A stretch of DNA of 64,000 bases from Bog-473 sp963706555. Lineage in GTDB: Bacteria > Actinomycetota > Acidimicrobiia > Acidimicrobiales > RAAP-2. Positions 44,764 to 52,657 of this stretch are shown one piece after another. The notes below the pieces were generated by a model, which saw only the letters and a program-made list of their open reading frames with translations, did not search any database and was not told where the DNA came from. The stretch covers positions 4,836,001-4,900,000 of the forward strand of contig OY970164.1 in assembly GCA_963706555.1 (NCBI GenBank), written 5' to 3'. How positions within the stretch are numbered: position 1 is the stretch's first letter; the number at the start of each line of letters is the position of its first letter. Made by a program: the position numbers and the translations under genes.

Positions 44764-45327
44764 ATGAGCATCGAATCCGATCTGGCCGCATTGCGCCAAG
44801 ACGTTCAGGAACTCAAAGACCGTGCTGCCATACTCGACTGTATTTCGCGTCATGCCCGGGGGTGCGATCGTCACGACACCGATCTCATCACGTCCGCCTA
44901 TCACGACGACGCGGTCGACGAGCACGGATTTGCGTCGAACAGCGGTACCGAATACGGGGAGTGGGCAAACAGTTCGCACGCTTCGACATCAGAAGTGCAC
45001 ACACACAACGTCACTACTCACACCTGTGAGATTCGAGACGCTACCGCCCACGCTGAGAGCTATGTGATTGTCGTTCTCTTGGGTCGTGACGGTCACACTG
45101 CCCAGTTCATCAGTGGTCGTTATATCGATCGTCTGGAGCGGCGAGACGGAGAATGGCGGATCGCACTGCGGCGATCGACCGTCGAGGTGATGTTTCTGGC
45201 TGATGCATCGGTATTGCGGTCATCCTTTTTCAAGGAGAAGGGGTACATACGAGGGAGTCGAAGCCGGGCGGACTTGTCATACGAACGGCCCCTGTCTCTC
45301 GAGACAGCGCCGGAGGAGCGTTGGTGA
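44764..45327 (+). CDS. SnoaL-like (NTF2 fold) protein
   Basis: 187-residue SnoaL_4-type protein. A short N-terminal helix LAALRQDVQELKDRAAILDC is followed by HARGCDRHDTDLITSAYHDD, the usual start of the cone-shaped fold, and a late RDGEWRIALRRSTVEVMF. The ATG at 44764 has GAGGAG about six bases upstream. It lies ten bases behind the TauD-like gene. It is the last gene before the tRNA and therefore at the edge of the rightmost island. Confidence 0.85.
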   Translation: MSIESDLAALRQDVQELKDRAAILDCISRHARGCDRHDTDLITSAYHDDAVDEHGFASNSGTEYGEWANSSHASTSEVHTHNVTTHTCEIRDATAHAESYVIVVLLGRDGHTAQFISGRYIDRLERRDGEWRIALRRSTVEVMFLADASVLRSSFFKEKGYIRGSRSRADLSYERPLSLETAPEERW

Positions 45328-45553
45328 TGTACGCCTTCTGGTGGAACGGAGGCGGCACACCGAACGCTGAATTCCCCATTCGCTGCGATCCCTCGAAATC
45401 TGCGCAACGCGTTGCAGTTCGAAGGACTGGCCTTTGAACGAGGGTTGGTTGCTGCGAGCCAATGATGACCTGAAGCGGTCCAGCGGATATGGGCGTGCCC
45501 ACCCGGCTCTTCGGATCTGAGCGAGCCACCACACCGCCTCTGACCTGCGATTT

Positions 45554-45628
45554 TGGAGCGGAAGACGGGATTCGAACCCGCGACCCCAACCTTGGCAAGG
45601 TTGTGCGCTACCGCTGCGCCACTTCCGC
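45554..45628 (-). tRNA. tRNA-Gly(GCC)
   Basis: A full cloverleaf on the minus strand. The acceptor stem is GCGGAAG/CTTCCGC, the D-arm GCGC-AGCGGTA-GCGC, the anticodon arm CAACC-TTGCCAA-GGTTG with anticodon GCC, and the T-arm GCGGG-TTCGAAT-CCCGT. Discriminator T and an encoded CCA complete it. Its 3' half is repeated, without the 5' half, at 38.6, 27.3 and 23.0 kb, which marks it as an integration target. The GCAGGTCAGAGG element follows it on the 3' side. Confidence 0.96.
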
Positions 45629-45749
45629 GTGGAGCATTGAGCCTAGCGTCCCCCTGCCTTCGGGAGAAACCAGGATGATAAGGGGGAATCTACCTGCGTT
45701 TTTCGCCGGACTGCAGGTCCGCCCGGGCTTCCCCTGGCTACCTCGACTG

Positions 45750-47192
45750 CTACCCCACTGCGCCACGGGCGTCGAGGGCGCAGCCGACGAGTTCGCCCAG
45801 GGCATCGTCGATGGAGACGGCCAGGTTGTCGAGCTCGGGGAGCAGCTTGCGGCAGGCCAGGAGGCCGAAGTGGAGCTGGTCGAGATACGAGAAGATCGTC
45901 ACGTTCAGTCCCACCCCTTCGGCGACAGGGCCGACCGGGTAGAGCGCCGAGACCCGGCTGCCGGCGCAGAAGAGGGAGAAGTCCGGGCCCTTGATGCTCG
46001 AGACCATGACGTTGAACGGCGGGCGTACCCGGTCGAACATTTTGGTGCCGGCCACGGCGCGCGCCACCCTGGACACCAGCGCCGGCGCGGAGATCTGTGC
46101 CAGGTTGCCCAGCACCCTCCCCCGGTGCAGCTGTTCCTGTTCCTTGGCCACTTTCGTCGACTGCGCAATGGCGGCAAGCCGCTGGAGCGGGTCGTCGAGG
46201 TCGGTTGCGAGCGTGACCAACATGGCCGAGATCTGGTTGCCCAGTGCATCGCCCTCGTCCTCGGGTCGGGTGGACACCGGCACCATGGCCACCAAGGGGT
46301 GCTTTGCAGTCTCTCCCCGCCCGTCGAGCAGGCGTCGCAATCCTCCGGCCACGCCGGTCAGGATGACGTCGTTGACCGTGCCGCCGAACGTATGGCGGAT
46401 CAGTTTGGCGTCCTCGAGCGGGATCGACAGCGACGAGAAGCGCTTGCGGTTTGACACCGCACCGTTCAGCGAAGTGCGCGGCGCAGAGAAGAAACCGGGC
46501 GGTGACGATTCGCCGCGACGGAGAAGCTCGCGATTGTGCATGCCGAGATCGGCAATCACTTCCACTCCCGCGTTCAACGTGCTGAGTGCGCGGCCCGGTT
46601 GTTGCGACATCGAGGTTGCGGCGTACCGCAGCATCCGCGCACTGCCGGGCAGCGGATCGGGATCCCAGCCCTCGATCGTCGTGGGCACGCTGCGCGAGCG
46701 GGGATTGAGATCGAGAAAGACCGCCAACATGGAGGCACCGCTCACCCCGTCGAGAATGGCGTGATGCACTTTGGCGATCAGCGCGGTGCGATCACCCTCC
46801 AGCCCCTCGACCACGAACATCTCCCAGAGGGGACGATCCGGATCGAGCTGGCGGCTCATGGCACTCGCGACGAACGCGTCGAGCTCCGCCGGGCCGCCGG
46901 GTGACGGAAGGCTCGCCCGGGAGAGATGGTCGTCCAACTCGAAATCGGGGTCGTCCACCCACACCGGGTGATGGAGTCCCAACGGCACCCGCATCGCCCG
47001 CTGCCGGAAGGGGGCCAGCAGGGGCACTCGTTGCGCGATGACCCGGCGGATCTGGGCATACCGGGTCGACGGTGAGAAGAGCGAGCGGGTGCCCTCCGGC
47101 GGGTCCAGGACCATGACCAGGCCGACGTGCAGCGGGGTTGTCGGCGTCTCCAGGGAGAGGAACGCCGCGTCCAGTCCGCCGAGTGGTTTCAT
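45750..47192 (-). CDS. WS/DGAT-family wax ester synthase/diacylglycerol acyltransferase
   Basis: 480-residue acyltransferase that makes wax esters or triacylglycerols from acyl-CoA for carbon storage. The catalytic HHxxxDG motif is HHAILDG at residues 143-149. The N-terminal MKPLGGLDAAFLSLETPTTP and the PPFNVMVSSIKGPDF and GLNVTIFSYLDQLHFGL blocks are family features. The ATG at 47192 overlaps the dut stop codon by four bases (ATGA), so dut and this gene are translationally coupled. Confidence 0.95.
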   Translation of the reverse strand: MKPLGGLDAAFLSLETPTTPLHVGLVMVLDPPEGTRSLFSPSTRYAQIRRVIAQRVPLLAPFRQRAMRVPLGLHHPVWVDDPDFELDDHLSRASLPSPGGPAELDAFVASAMSRQLDPDRPLWEMFVVEGLEGDRTALIAKVHHAILDGVSGASMLAVFLDLNPRSRSVPTTIEGWDPDPLPGSARMLRYAATSMSQQPGRALSTLNAGVEVIADLGMHNRELLRRGESSPPGFFSAPRTSLNGAVSNRKRFSSLSIPLEDAKLIRHTFGGTVNDVILTGVAGGLRRLLDGRGETAKHPLVAMVPVSTRPEDEGDALGNQISAMLVTLATDLDDPLQRLAAIAQSTKVAKEQEQLHRGRVLGNLAQISAPALVSRVARAVAGTKMFDRVRPPFNVMVSSIKGPDFSLFCAGSRVSALYPVGPVAEGVGLNVTIFSYLDQLHFGLLACRKLLPELDNLAVSIDDALGELVGCALDARGAVG

Positions 47193-47632
47193 GTCCCCGT
47201 GTGGCCGAAGCCGCCGGCTCCCCGGGCCGCCTGACCCAGGCCGTCCGCATCGACCAGTGCGAACGCCGCTTCCTCGACGCGCACGATGACCAGCTGGGCG
47301 ATGCGGTCCCCCCGACTCACGGCGTACTCCTCCACCGGGTCGTGGTTTACCAAAATTACCTGGAGCTCGCCTCTGTACCCGGCATCGATCAGCCCGGGCG
47401 CGTTCAGGCACGTCACTCCGTGGCGGAGCGCCAGCCCACTCCGGGGAAGGACCAGCCCGGCATACCCATCCGGAATTGCCACCGCCACGCCTGTCGGCAC
47501 CAACGCCCGACCACCGTGAGCAGGCAACACGACATGATGACGTGCGACCAGGTCCGCTCCGGCATCACCAGACTTGGCGTAGGCGGGCACCCCCAGGTCG
47601 GGGTCCAACTGGTGCAGCGGCACGTGCAACAT
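47189..47632 (-). CDS. dut: dUTP diphosphatase (dUTPase)
   Basis: Trimeric dUTPase that hydrolyses dUTP to dUMP and diphosphate, keeping uracil out of DNA and feeding dTMP synthesis. All five motifs are visible in 147 residues: AGADLVA, PRSGLALRHG, GLIDAGYRGELQVILVN, GDRIAQLVI and a C-terminal RGAGGFGHTG (usually RGSGGFGSTG). The ATG at 47632 lies six bases behind a -10-like TAGGGT, so the transcript is probably leaderless. Divergent from orn. Confidence 0.95.
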   Translation of the reverse strand: MLHVPLHQLDPDLGVPAYAKSGDAGADLVARHHVVLPAHGGRALVPTGVAVAIPDGYAGLVLPRSGLALRHGVTCLNAPGLIDAGYRGELQVILVNHDPVEEYAVSRGDRIAQLVIVRVEEAAFALVDADGLGQAARGAGGFGHTGT

Positions 47633-47638
47633 CGCTGG

Positions 47639-47694
47639 ACCCTACCGGAAAGGACCCCCGGTCTTGCCCCCGACAGGACGGCGACCAGTACCAT
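47639..47694. promoter_or_regulatory. Back-to-back leaderless promoters of dut and orn
   Basis: The 69 bases between the two start codons contain a -10 box for dut (TAGGGT on the minus strand, 47644-47639, six bases before its ATG) and one for orn (TACCAT, 47689-47694, seven bases before its ATG). A weak TTGCCC lies upstream of the orn box. Neither gene has a ribosome-binding site, which supports leaderless messages. Confidence 0.5.
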
Positions 47695-47701
47695 TCGGCC
47701 C

Positions 47702-48292
47702 ATGCTGGCCTGGATCGATCTGGAGATGACGGGGCTCGACCCGTCCCGTCACGTCATCGTCGAGATCGCGAGCCTGGTGACCGACGACGATCTGCACATT
47801 GTGGCCGAGGGTCCTGATCTCGTGGTCCACGCCACGCCCGAGCAACTGGCGGAGATGGACGACTTCGTGATCGCGATGCACACCCGGTCGGGGCTGCTCG
47901 GCGAGATCGAGGCCTCGACGCTCAGCCTCGAGGACGCCGGCGCCCGAACGCTCGAATTCCTCAAACTGCACATCCCCGAGGCGCGCACGGTCCCCGTTGC
48001 CGGGAACTCCATCGGCACCGACCGCCGCTTCCTCGCGACGCAGCTCCCCGAGATAGAGGACTACCTCCACTACCGCTCGGTGGACGTCTCGACCGTCAAG
48101 GAGCTCTGCCGACGCTGGTACCCCGACGTCTTGAGGTCAGCCCCCGAGAAGAAGGGTGGGCACCGCGCCCTCCAGGACATCCGTGAGAGCGTGGCAGAGC
48201 TTGCCTTCTATCGAGGCGCCGTCTTCAACCCCGCACCCGCCGGACCACCCGCCTCACCGACTCCGGCCGCCCCCAACCCGCCGGCCTCGTGA
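47702..48292 (+). CDS. orn: Oligoribonuclease
   Basis: 3'-5' exoribonuclease that degrades two- to five-nucleotide RNAs, including linear products of cyclic dinucleotide breakdown. The DEDDh catalytic residues are D6 and E8 (IDLEMTG), D107 (NSIGTDRRF), H154 and D159 (HRALQDI). The 196-residue chain has a proline/alanine-rich tail of about 20 residues beyond the usual end. The last bases overlap the start of the acyl-CoA synthetase gene (GTGA). Confidence 0.96.
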   Translation: MLAWIDLEMTGLDPSRHVIVEIASLVTDDDLHIVAEGPDLVVHATPEQLAEMDDFVIAMHTRSGLLGEIEASTLSLEDAGARTLEFLKLHIPEARTVPVAGNSIGTDRRFLATQLPEIEDYLHYRSVDVSTVKELCRRWYPDVLRSAPEKKGGHRALQDIRESVAELAFYRGAVFNPAPAGPPASPTPAAPNPPAS

Positions 48293-50172
48293 CGACCGGG
48301 GACGGCGCACCTACCGGGGACGGCGCACCTGCGAAAGCCGGCACACCTGCGAAGGCCGGCACACCGATGAAAGCCTGCACGCCGGGCAACAACCAGACGG
48401 CGACTCTTTCGGTGGCCGAGGCCGACGCAACCCTCACCGCGCCGGGACAGGTGTTCGAGATGCAGGACCGCGACATCCGCGGCATTTCCACCCGTACGTG
48501 GAAGAACGCGCCAGAGACACTGCGCACGGTGCTCGATCTGTCGCTCGGCCATGGCGACAGCACGTTCTTGGTCTACGAGGACGAGCGCACGAGCTTCGCC
48601 GCGCACTACAGGATCGCCTGCACGTTGGCCCACCAGCTGCGGGACGAATTCTCGGTCGCTCCGGGGGACCGGGTCGCCATCGCCATGCGGAATCTGCCCG
48701 AATGGGTCATGGCCTTCTGGGCCATCTCCCTGACCGGGGCCATCGTGGTCCCGCTGAACGCATGGTGGTCCGGCGAAGAGTTGCGATACGGGCTGGAGGA
48801 CTCCGGTTCGAAGATCGCCTTCGTCGACACGCACCGGGCCGAGTCGATTCGGCCGTTCCTCGGGGGACTGCAGGGCTTCACCTCGCTGATTGTGGCCGAC
48901 GAGCACCGCACGGCCACCGGCACACTCGAAGGAGTCCGCGCCCCGACCGACGGATCGGCGCCCGTGACCGAGTGGCCATTCCCCCTCGCGCTCGGGGACG
49001 TGGATGCAGACGCCTCGCCCCCCGACATCACCATTGATCCGGAGGACGACGCCACCATCTTCTACACCTCGGGCACCACGGGACGCCCCAAGGGTGCAGT
49101 CGGCACGCACCGCAACATGTGCACCAACCTGATGAGCCTCTTCTTCATCAACACGCGGGCACAACTCCGGTTCGGCACGACCCTCGTCGACCCTTACTCA
49201 AAAGAACAGAGCGCGATTCTGCTGTCGGTGCCGCTCTTCCACGCCACCGGCTGTCACTCCGTCATGGTCGGGAACATCGGCGCCGGCGGGAAGATCGTCA
49301 TGATGCACCACTTCGATCCCGAGCGTGCGCTCGAGTTGATCGCACGCGAACGCATCACCACGTTCGGTGGTGTACCCGCCATGGTCATGCAGGTCCTCGA
49401 CTTCCCCCGTTTCTCCCAGTACGACACCTCGTCCATCCGCAGCGTGTCCTATGGCGGCGCGCCTGCGCCGCCGGACCTGGTCCGCCGCATACGGGAGGCC
49501 TGGCCCGTCGGGCAACCGTCCAACGGTTACGGCCTCACCGAGACGTCGTCGGTGACCTCCATGAACACGGGCGGTGACTACGTCGCCAAGCCGGACAGCG
49601 TGGGCCCGCCCGTCCCGGTGTGCGACGTGGCGGTCGTGCCAGAGGATTTCGCCGGCGCGGAGCCCGACGGCAGCATCCCCCGCGGCCCCGACGCGCGTGG
49701 GGAACTGTGGATCAAAGGCCCCAACGTGGTCCGCGGCTACTGGAATCGCCCGGTGGAGACCGCGCAGGTCTTCACGCAGGGGTGGCTCCATACCGGCGAC
49801 GTCGCACGGCTCGACACGGAGAACTTCATCTACATCGTCGACCGGGCCAAGGACATGATCATCCGCGGCGGGGAGAACGTCTACTCGGTGCAGGTCGAAG
49901 CGGCCCTCTTCGAACATCCAGGAGTCGCTGACTGCGCCGTGATCGGCATCCCGGAGCCGACGCTGGGCGAGGAGGTCGGCGCGGTCGTCGTGCTGCGCCC
50001 CGGGGCCAAGGTGGGGGCCGAGGAGCTCTCCACCCACGTGCGCAACCGTTTGGCGGCCTTCATGGTGCCCACGCACATCTGGTTTCGCGATGAACCACTC
50101 CCCCGCAACCCCGCCGGCAAGGTTCTCAAGCGCCAGCTGCGCGACGAGCTCCTCGGCCAGGCCGCAACCTGA
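48289..50172 (+). CDS. AMP-binding acyl-CoA synthetase/ligase
   Basis: 627-residue adenylate-forming enzyme that activates a fatty or other carboxylic acid to its CoA ester. The P-loop is YTSGTTGRPKG, later motifs are NGYGLTETSS, GWLHTGD and RAKDMIIRGGENV, and the catalytic Lys lies in PRNPAGKVLK. The GTG at 48289 overlaps the orn stop by four bases. The first 32 residues are encoded largely by 18-base tandem repeats, so an internal ATG at 48367 could be an alternative start. Storage-lipid context (WS/DGAT nearby) suggests a fatty acid substrate. Confidence 0.94.
   Translation: MTTGDGAPTGDGAPAKAGTPAKAGTPMKACTPGNNQTATLSVAEADATLTAPGQVFEMQDRDIRGISTRTWKNAPETLRTVLDLSLGHGDSTFLVYEDERTSFAAHYRIACTLAHQLRDEFSVAPGDRVAIAMRNLPEWVMAFWAISLTGAIVVPLNAWWSGEELRYGLEDSGSKIAFVDTHRAESIRPFLGGLQGFTSLIVADEHRTATGTLEGVRAPTDGSAPVTEWPFPLALGDVDADASPPDITIDPEDDATIFYTSGTTGRPKGAVGTHRNMCTNLMSLFFINTRAQLRFGTTLVDPYSKEQSAILLSVPLFHATGCHSVMVGNIGAGGKIVMMHHFDPERALELIARERITTFGGVPAMVMQVLDFPRFSQYDTSSIRSVSYGGAPAPPDLVRRIREAWPVGQPSNGYGLTETSSVTSMNTGGDYVAKPDSVGPPVPVCDVAVVPEDFAGAEPDGSIPRGPDARGELWIKGPNVVRGYWNRPVETAQVFTQGWLHTGDVARLDTENFIYIVDRAKDMIIRGGENVYSVQVEAALFEHPGVADCAVIGIPEPTLGEEVGAVVVLRPGAKVGAEELSTHVRNRLAAFMVPTHIWFRDEPLPRNPAGKVLKRQLRDELLGQAAT
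48295..48384 (+). repeat. Five 18-base tandem units in the acyl-CoA synthetase 5' end
   Basis: Two identical units ACCGGGGACGGCGCACCT (48295-48330) are followed by two near-identical units GCGAAAGCCGGCACACCT (48331-48366) and one diverged unit (48367-48384). They are in frame and encode TGDGAP twice, AKAGTP twice and MKACTP. The unit length is a multiple of three, so copy changes would keep the frame. Confidence 0.85.
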
Positions 50173-50177
50173 CCGGG

Positions 50178-50777
50178 TCAGTCGGCGTACGGATCGCGGC
50201 CGGTGAGTCCGAGCAGCCTGTCCATCAGCGGGGCGTTATCGGGCACCGCGACGGCGGGGCCGAAGACACCGATCGTCCGCCACTCCTCTGCATTGGGGCT
50301 CACTTCGTCCCACAGCCCCTGGACCAGTTCGGGTGGCAACGTCGGATCGCTCCCGATGACCCGGGCGATCTCGTGGGCCCGCACGCCGCGGAAGAAATTG
50401 ATCTGCCACAGGTACTCCCGTACGGAGTAGTCACCGAAGGACAGATGCGCCACCTGGTCCAGATCACGGATCGCGGACACCGCCGCACAGGACTTGTCCA
50501 CGATCGCGGCGAAGCTCGCTACGGGGTCGGCGCCGAGGAGGTCGCCGTCGAACTTGTCGGCGCCCGCTTCGTCCATCGTCCTGCCCGCCAGCATGTCGGG
50601 CACCCAGGCATCGTCATACGCGTGATAGTTGATGACCTGTCGCAGCGTGGGAACGCCCGTTGTCTGCCGGATGGCGAACGTCGCCGGCATCGGCATCTCC
50701 CACTGGTCGCCCGTGATCTGTGCCACAACTGCGTGCAGCGCCCAGTCCGCCAGCACGAAAGTCTCCGGTTCACTCAT
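50178..50777 (-). CDS. DinB/maleylpyruvate isomerase N-terminal-like (TIGR03086-type) protein
   Basis: 199-residue protein of the mycothiol-maleylpyruvate isomerase/DinB four-helix superfamily. TLRQVINYHAYDDAWVPDML provides the first metal His region and FFRGVRAHEIARVIG the third. These proteins bind a metal ion and often use mycothiol as a cofactor, but most have no known reaction. The ATG at 50777 has GGAGGG just upstream. It converges on the acyl-CoA synthetase gene with five bases between the stops. Confidence 0.8.
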   Translation of the reverse strand: MSEPETFVLADWALHAVVAQITGDQWEMPMPATFAIRQTTGVPTLRQVINYHAYDDAWVPDMLAGRTMDEAGADKFDGDLLGADPVASFAAIVDKSCAAVSAIRDLDQVAHLSFGDYSVREYLWQINFFRGVRAHEIARVIGSDPTLPPELVQGLWDEVSPNAEEWRTIGVFGPAVAVPDNAPLMDRLLGLTGRDPYAD

Positions 50778-50924
50778 GGTTCCCTCCGGTTCCCGTTGCC
50801 CGACATGTACCGGGCCATGCTGCAGCATGCCCGGCGGGTGTTCGGACCCGTGATCCGGAGCACACGTCCTCGGAACTACGACCAGGGGAATTGACTACGG
50901 AAATTGCGCCCGAGCCCGGGCACG

Positions 50925-50958
50925 CAAGTGACGCCGCCCCGAAGGCCGGCGTCACTTG
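50925..50958 (-). terminator. Strong hairpin downstream of the peroxiredoxin gene
   Basis: CAAGTGACGCCG (50925-50936) and CGGCGTCACTTG (50947-50958) form a perfect 12-base stem with a ten-base loop. It lies 73 bases behind the peroxiredoxin stop on the minus strand. There is no T-run, as is common in actinobacterial terminators. The rest of the 253-base gap is empty. Confidence 0.55.
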
Positions 50959-51030
50959 TAGGACATCCGCACGCGAGGTCCCGCGGGTGCGGGACCGATG
51001 CGCCCCCACTCGGGGGGCGGGGAGGATTGC

Positions 51031-51666
51031 TCAGCGGTTGGGCTGAGGGGTGAGGCGCAGGTACGGCTTGAGGGCCTTCCAACCCTTCGGGAACCGGTCC
51101 TTGGCCTCGTCGTCGCTGACGGCGGGAACGATGATGACGTCCTGGCCGTCGGTCCAGTTGACCGGCGTCGCCACCTTGTAGTCGGCCGTCAGCTGCAGCG
51201 AGTCGAGCACGCGGAGGATCTCGTCGACGTTGCGGCCGGTGGAGGCCGGGTAGGTCAGCGTCAGCTTGACCTTCTTGTCCGGGCCGATGATGAAGACCGA
51301 GCGCACCGTGAGGGTGTCATTGGCGTTGGGGTGGATCATGTCGTAGAGGTCAGCCACCACGCGGTCCTCGTCGCCGATCAACGGGAACGAGAGCGCCGAG
51401 CCCTGGGTCTCCTCGATGTCGCCCGCCCAGCCCTTGTGGGACTGCACCGAGTCAACCGAGAGGCCGATGAGCTTGGCGTTGCGCTTGTCGAACTCGGGCT
51501 TGGCCTTGGAGAAGGCGCCCAACTCGGTGGTGCACACCGGTGTGAAGTCCTTGGGGTGTGAGAAGAGGATCCCCCAGCTGTCGCCGAGCCACTCGTGGAA
51601 ATTGATGGTGCCTTCGGTCGTGTCTGCGGTGAAATCGGGGGCGGTGTCGCCCAGTCGAACTGCCAT
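51031..51666 (-). CDS. 1-Cys peroxiredoxin (Prx6-like alkyl hydroperoxide reductase)
   Basis: 211-residue cytoplasmic peroxidase of the Prx6/1-Cys class that reduces hydrogen peroxide and organic hydroperoxides. The peroxidatic Cys45 lies in HPKDFTPVCTTELG. The C-terminal dimerisation part, including PVNWTDGQDVIIVPAVSDDE, separates it from 2-Cys AhpC. The ATG at 51666 has CAGGAGG upstream. Monocistronic and divergent from the enoyl-CoA hydratase gene. Confidence 0.95.
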   Translation of the reverse strand: MAVRLGDTAPDFTADTTEGTINFHEWLGDSWGILFSHPKDFTPVCTTELGAFSKAKPEFDKRNAKLIGLSVDSVQSHKGWAGDIEETQGSALSFPLIGDEDRVVADLYDMIHPNANDTLTVRSVFIIGPDKKVKLTLTYPASTGRNVDEILRVLDSLQLTADYKVATPVNWTDGQDVIIVPAVSDDEAKDRFPKGWKALKPYLRLTPQPNR

Positions 51667-51844
51667 GTGAGCCTCCTGTCGGTCTGGCGCGAGGTTTGTT
51701 GTGGCGGTGAGCATACCGGGTTGATTACCAATTGTCGACCGGGTTAGTCAGCTTTAGCCGGATGGGGTCGACCGGCCCCATCCCAGGCCGGTGCGCTGAG
51801 CCCGCATGACCCGATGACCAGGTCGATCATGCGAGAATGGGCCG

Positions 51845-52642
51845 GTGACCCCGGGCTACTCCCCCTACCGGACCGATGCCGTTTCGGTCGTCCACGACGG
51901 CCCGGTCACCATCGTGCAGATCACGCGGCCCGAGCGGCGCAATGCCGTGGACAGCCTTTGCGCCGAGCAGCTGCTCACGGCATTTCTCGCGTTCGAGCAG
52001 GACGAGAGCCGGTCCGTGGCCATCCTGACCGGCGCCGAGGGGACGTTCTGTGCCGGCGCAGACCTCAAGGCACTCTCCGAAGGCGACCGGCGGCCCATCC
52101 CTGACGAGGGGCCGGGGCCGATGGGGCCGACCCGCCTCACGCTCAGCAAACCGGTGATCGCTGCGGTGGAAGGATTCGCCGTGGCCGGTGGCGTGGAACT
52201 GGCCCTCTGGTGCGACCTGCGCCTGGCGGCCGAAGATGCCATCTTCGGCGTGTTCGAGCGGCGCTTCGGTGTGCCGCTGTGCGACCTGGGGACAGTGCGG
52301 CTGCCCCGGATCATCGGCCACGGGCGGGCGATGGACATCATCTTGACGGGGCGGGCCGTTACTGCGGCAGAAGCCCTGCACATCGGCCTGGTCAACCGGG
52401 TCGTGGCCCCAGGCACCGCGCTCGCGGCCTCGGTGGACCTGGCCCGTCAACTGGCTGCACTGCCCCAGTTCTGTCTACGTTCTGATCGCATGTCGGTGCT
52501 GGAACAGTGGGGAATGACCGAGGACGAGGCGGCCGTGAACGAGGCCCGCCGGGGGCGCGCCGTCATCGACAGCGGCGAGACGCTCGCAGGTGCCCTACGC
52601 TTCTCCGGCGGCGCAGGACGGGGCGGCACCACACTTGAGTGA
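51845..52642 (+). CDS. Enoyl-CoA hydratase/isomerase (crotonase) family protein
   Basis: 265-residue crotonase-fold protein. It keeps the oxyanion-hole stretches FCAGADLKAL and FAVAGGVELALWCDLRLA. The Glu pair of true hydratases is replaced in part (FERRFGVPLCDLGTVRLPR), so the exact reaction is open. The GTG at 51845 lies six bases behind a -10-like GAGAAT and no ribosome-binding site is seen, so a leaderless start is likely. The HAD hydrolase gene follows after 15 bases. Confidence 0.9.
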   Translation: MTPGYSPYRTDAVSVVHDGPVTIVQITRPERRNAVDSLCAEQLLTAFLAFEQDESRSVAILTGAEGTFCAGADLKALSEGDRRPIPDEGPGPMGPTRLTLSKPVIAAVEGFAVAGGVELALWCDLRLAAEDAIFGVFERRFGVPLCDLGTVRLPRIIGHGRAMDIILTGRAVTAAEALHIGLVNRVVAPGTALAASVDLARQLAALPQFCLRSDRMSVLEQWGMTEDEAAVNEARRGRAVIDSGETLAGALRFSGGAGRGGTTLE

Positions 52643-52657
52643 CCCGGTGAACCGTTC

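Noticed and set aside
45489..46454. 321-codon plus-strand frame running through the tRNA and into the WS/DGAT gene
   Set aside because: It reads through a tRNA and antisense of a conserved enzyme.
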